Source of the DNA: a virus
IMG/VR virus record: IMGVR_UViG_3300028388_005384
Location: 1 to 25,866 of that record
Direction: 5' to 3' (one strand)
DNA length: 25,866 nt
The position numbers were made by a program, and so were the translations under genes. The notes under the pieces are model-generated. The model was not told the origin of the DNA. It saw nothing but the letters and a program-made list of their open reading frames with translations, and ran no database searches. Positions 23,450-25,866 of this stretch are shown here, in pieces; the stretch's first letter is position 1; each line of letters begins with the position of its first letter.

Positions 23450-24379
23450 TTAAAATGGTACTCTCCTGATAGCTCTAACATTGCGAAAAGTGATCTTAAA
23501 GTTGCCTTGGGTCCCACCAGTGTCAAATCTCAAGCAGGTTGCGGTGGTCGAGTTCGCTTCCGTACTAGACCAATAGCCGCCCGCAGCAGTCGAATCAAAT
23601 CCTTCACCAACTGGAGCACAGGCGCAATTTTGGTATAATTGACCAAGTTCACATATGGCCGGCAAATACCAGTCACTGAAGCCATCAATCGACCTCGTTG
23701 CTGTCCAATTACCAGCTCGATGTGTGCCAGGGGAGGCGGCCGTCAGATGGTCGTAGGTCTCTCCATAGCCGTCGAAATCCTCTTTTGTGTCTGCAGAGTC
23801 TGTGTTAGTGCTCTTCCATCCGCATTTTGCACAACCAGTAGCATTCGGTGCCATGATTAGGTAATAACAGGAACCATCACTAATACCTATGGTTCCCATA
23901 TAGAACCCACCACAAATTGATTCACCTAATGTTTCGGGAAGTGGGAAAGTAGTAAAACAAGTTGCATCTGAAAAATCAGAACAACATGAATCCTCATCTT
24001 CATAACGAAGTCTAAAAAAGTGTTGAGTTCCTGGAGATAAACATCCATCTGGAACAGTTATACTCGTACAAGCACCGGCAATTTCACAGGTAAAACTATT
24101 ACAGGTACTAAAATCTGAACATTCTGATACCTGAAAACATGTGCAGCAATGACTAGAACCAACTGTAGATACAAATTCAGTACCAGTTAAAGTTGGTTCT
24201 AAATCTACATCAGTCGCAGCATTAGTAGGTTCTTGGTTTGCAGGTTTTAGAATACGATCTGGGGTGACACCAGTTAATGAAGTACCATCGCCAAATATAC
24301 ATGAAGCGGTGATAGTACCAGCATTACACAAGTTTCTACTGTTATCAATAACAGTTGTATTGTTAATTTTGATCGCCAT
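23450..24379 (-). CDS. Cysteine-rich fibre/adhesin with DUF1566 lectin-like domain, copy 3
   Basis: A 309-residue paralogue, the first of the three to be transcribed. The fibre start is MAIKINNTTVIDNSRNLCNA, then ASCIFGDGTSLTG. The Cys-rich Ig/Fn3-like domain (SHCCTCFQVSECSDF) is nearly the same as in the other copies. The lectin-like domain has DGFSDWYLPAICELGQLY and YWSSTE and ends VRAIRRVPF. It has 21 Cys. The variable segment (about residues 261-300) has 13 of 40 codons ending in C. The ATG has AGGA upstream, and an AATAAATA late-like box lies 32 nt before it. It is separated from copy 2 by the 196-residue gene, so the three copies are not a simple tandem array. Confidence 0.82.
   Translation of the reverse strand: MAIKINNTTVIDNSRNLCNAGTITASCIFGDGTSLTGVTPDRILKPANQEPTNAATDVDLEPTLTGTEFVSTVGSSHCCTCFQVSECSDFSTCNSFTCEIAGACTSITVPDGCLSPGTQHFFRLRYEDEDSCCSDFSDATCFTTFPLPETLGESICGGFYMGTIGISDGSCYYLIMAPNATGCAKCGWKSTNTDSADTKEDFDGYGETYDHLTAASPGTHRAGNWTATRSIDGFSDWYLPAICELGQLYQNCACAPVGEGFDSTAAGGYWSSTEANSTTATCLRFDTGGTQGNFKITFRNVRAIRRVPF
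23480..23599 (-). other. Variable segment of lectin-like domain, copy 3
   Basis: Codons 261-300 of copy 3, with 13 of 40 codons ending in C. It shares an 18-nt identical core with copy 1 (encoding YWSST) and differs on both sides. Confidence 0.4.
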
Positions 24380-24396
24380 CTTCGTTCCTAGAACTA

Positions 24397-25500
24397 TTAG
24401 CTTTTTAGTTTATTTATTGTTTCTTGTTGCTCTTTGATAGCCTCGATCAACAAACCAATAAGTTTACCGTAACCAATGGATTTAAATCCATTTTCTCTGG
24501 TACTTACCACTTCCGGAACTATTTCCTCGACTTCTTGAGCAATCATTCCTACAGAACTCTCTCCACTTTCTTTCCAGTTAAAAGATACACCTCTCAATTG
24601 TAAAACTTTTTCTAAACTGTTGTTAAGGGTTTGAATGTTTTCCTTGAGATTTTCATCTGAAGTAGAGTTAAAGTCTGTAGCATCTACCTCTCCTGATGAA
24701 GGATTGAATGTAAATACTGAGCTTACATTAGCTGTTGTCATTGTTCCTGAAGTAATTCCAGTAAACACTACACTTAGATCTCTATCAGCACCACCATCGA
24801 CAGCAACTGTCGATCCAGCATTAGTTAACTGTGATCCATCCCCAATAAATGCATTAGCTGTAATGTTACCAGTAGCTGTCAAAGCACCAGTAAAGTCTGC
24901 TCCAGCAGCAGTGAATTCCATTTTCCCACCGCCACCAAGCTGGATGATTAAATTACCACCACCTTCATCATTAATGATACTATCTGACCCATTGTGGAAG
25001 ATCTCCAAGTCTCCAGCAGTACCGAATAATGCTTTAATATTATCGTTAAATGTTAAGTCGCCTGAAGTTTTTGCATCAGCTGTATCTGATCTCAGGAAAC
25101 TTCCAGAATCTATACTATCGAGCGTCTGTGCATCAACATCGGTTAAACTTGAACCATCGCCGGAGAAGGAATTTGCATACACATTGCCTGTTACAGATAT
25201 AAAATCGGCAACACTCAGATTTCCATTAGTACGTACATCATCACCTTCAACACGTAAACCACCAGAGTTGATATCAACTGTACTTGTGATATCAACATTG
25301 GCACCTGTTAAAGATGTATTAGATGTGATACTCGTAATTGAACCATCCAATGTTGTATTGGATGAAAACGTTGTGATTGTTGTAATTGTAGTCGGAGTAG
25401 TAGAGTTAGCAGATACAGCCTCAGCAATGATACTGTTAGTTCTCACACGCCATGTGTTAAAAGTATCTGTTAGTTCTACATTAGCTATGTTAAGAGCCAT
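24397..25500 (-). CDS. Tail fibre protein with C-terminal S74 self-cleaving chaperone domain
   Basis: A 367-residue protein from the ATG at 25500; an in-frame upstream start would add 7 residues from within the preceding gene. The N-terminus (ALNIANVELTDTFNTWRVRT) is common in marine phage fibres. A Thr/Ser/Gly-rich beta shaft follows, with two copies of the module 'TGNxxANxFxGDGSxLT'. The C-terminal 90 residues are a peptidase S74/intramolecular chaperone domain: STSDENLKENI holds the Ser281-Lys286 pair with the spacing of the known autoproteolytic dyad, then GMIAQEVEEIVPEVV and a coiled-coil end (EAIKEQQETINKLKS). The domain should trimerise the fibre and then cleave itself off. Its start overlaps the preceding gene by 11 nt. 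Confidence 0.92.
   Translation of the reverse strand: MALNIANVELTDTFNTWRVRTNSIIAEAVSANSTTPTTITTITTFSSNTTLDGSITSITSNTSLTGANVDITSTVDINSGGLRVEGDDVRTNGNLSVADFISVTGNVYANSFSGDGSSLTDVDAQTLDSIDSGSFLRSDTADAKTSGDLTFNDNIKALFGTAGDLEIFHNGSDSIINDEGGGNLIIQLGGGGKMEFTAAGADFTGALTATGNITANAFIGDGSQLTNAGSTVAVDGGADRDLSVVFTGITSGTMTTANVSSVFTFNPSSGEVDATDFNSTSDENLKENIQTLNNSLEKVLQLRGVSFNWKESGESSVGMIAQEVEEIVPEVVSTRENGFKSIGYGKLIGLLIEAIKEQQETINKLKS
24411..24418 (-). promoter_or_regulatory. Possible late promoter box (AATAAATA) for lectin-type copy 3
   Basis: The minus strand reads AATAAATA, 7 of 8 bases of the T4 late consensus, 32 nt before the ATG of copy 3. It lies in the last codons of the S74 fibre gene, so it could be a chance match in AT-rich coding DNA. 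Confidence 0.35.
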
Positions 25501-25744
25501 TCTGCTTACCTTTGTTTTCAATTGACATTAAAATTAATTCTCTTAACGAATTGATTTCTTCTTTCAAGGTATTTATATCTTCTTTGACTTCTGTCTTGAA
25601 ATCAGTCAATTCGTTTATCTTACTTAACTGTTTCTTTTGTCTCTTGTATGCAACAAGAGCATTATTGTTTACATTTAAGATCGCACCAGTATTCTTATCT
25701 TTAACGAGATCAGGTTGATCTTCAATTTTCTCTACTTCAATCAT
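25490..25744 (-). CDS. Small coiled-coil protein conserved in marine T4-like phages
   Basis: An 84-residue protein. The N-terminus (DQPDLVKDKNTGAILNVNNN) is of a type seen in many marine T4-like phages ('DlyRD.ktGAI.N.n...y..Y'), followed by a Lys/Glu-rich coiled coil (FKTEVKEDINTLKEEINSL). The ATG overlaps the preceding stop by 4 nt (ATGA), and the end overlaps the S74 fibre gene by 11 nt, so translation is coupled on both sides. A minor structural or assembly role in the baseplate/fibre region is likely; the function is unknown. Confidence 0.75.
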   Translation of the reverse strand: MIEVEKIEDQPDLVKDKNTGAILNVNNNALVAYKRQKKQLSKINELTDFKTEVKEDINTLKEEINSLRELILMSIENKGKQNGS

Positions 25745-25866
25745 ATCTGTAATGCGATTGCTCTGAGATCTCTTACAGTTGGGAACAGATTTGAACCAGC
25801 TGAAGATCTTAACACAATTTTTATCTGGAATGACTTATATGTAGTAAACACTGAGTTTGCACTATT
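25741..25866 (-). CDS. C-terminal end of a marine-phage fibre/baseplate-type protein (partial)
   Basis: A frame of 41 codons plus TGA, open to the window edge. The peptide TTYKSFQIKIVLRSS, then LFPTVRDLRAIAL, matches the C-terminal end of a large family of marine T4-like structural proteins ('fk.FkIKiv..s.....P.vkDlRaIAl', DUF4815-type), thought to sit in the baseplate or at fibre attachment. The stop overlaps the next start (ATGA), which supports the frame although only the end is visible. Confidence 0.65.
   Translation of the reverse strand, partial: NSANSVFTTYKSFQIKIVLRSSAGSNLFPTVRDLRAIALQI

Noticed and set aside
24635-25525. A 296-codon open frame on the plus strand opposite the S74 fibre gene
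   Set aside because: It mirrors the low-complexity Thr/Ser/Gly-rich coding of the fibre, has no good ribosome site, and shows no recognisable domain. The minus-strand gene has clear family motifs.
1-25866. tRNA genes, CRISPR arrays, insertion sequences, reverse transcriptase
   Set aside because: Looked for by eye on both strands. No cloverleaf-like segment, regularly spaced repeats, transposase or reverse-transcriptase motif (such as xxDD) was seen in any open frame.

Overview
The window is part of the genome of a T4-like marine myovirus, of the type that infects cyanobacteria or SAR11-like bacteria. The evidence is a colinear run of T4 morphogenesis homologues (gp13, gp14, gp15, gp16, gp17, gp18, gp19, gp20), T4-type late promoter boxes (TATAAATA), AT-rich DNA with almost no intergenic space, and fibre proteins of the marine T4-like kind. 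The host cannot be named from this window; there is no photosystem gene or tRNA here. Every gene I accept lies on the minus strand, so transcription runs from high to low coordinates.

Reading in the direction of transcription: (1) 25866-20963 is a fibre/adhesin module. It holds the end of a fibre- or baseplate-type protein, a small coiled-coil protein, a fibre with a C-terminal self-cleaving S74 chaperone domain, and three paralogous cysteine-rich proteins ending in a DUF1566 (C-type-lectin-like) domain, with a conserved hypothetical protein between two of them. (2) 20906-11721 is an accessory cassette of eleven tightly overlapping genes: three 2OG-Fe(II) oxygenases, three tandem DXD glycosyltransferases, two GT9-like glycosyltransferases, another possible GT-B-like protein, a DUF6165 protein, a radical SAM/SPASM enzyme and a sulfotransferase. 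It is preceded by an exact TTGACA-17-TATAAT promoter. (3) 11669-2627 is the conserved neck, terminase, tail and portal block, with late promoters upstream of gp13, gp18 and gp20. (4) 2634-1 is a second fibre module: a collagen-like protein, an Mtd-N-like fibre protein, a small coiled-coil protein and a fibre protein cut by the window edge.

The structural genes build the neck, packaging motor, tail and portal, while the two fibre modules supply host-recognition parts. The central cassette looks like a glycan or protein modification system controlled separately from the late genes. It may change the host surface early in infection, or decorate the phage's own fibres, including the collagen-like one. 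The most notable signals are: lectin-domain C-termini whose variable segments are enriched in NNC codons, as in targets of diversity-generating retroelements (no reverse transcriptase is in this window); the exact host-type promoter in front of the cassette; and two late promoters lying in the 16-nt loops of inverted repeats.
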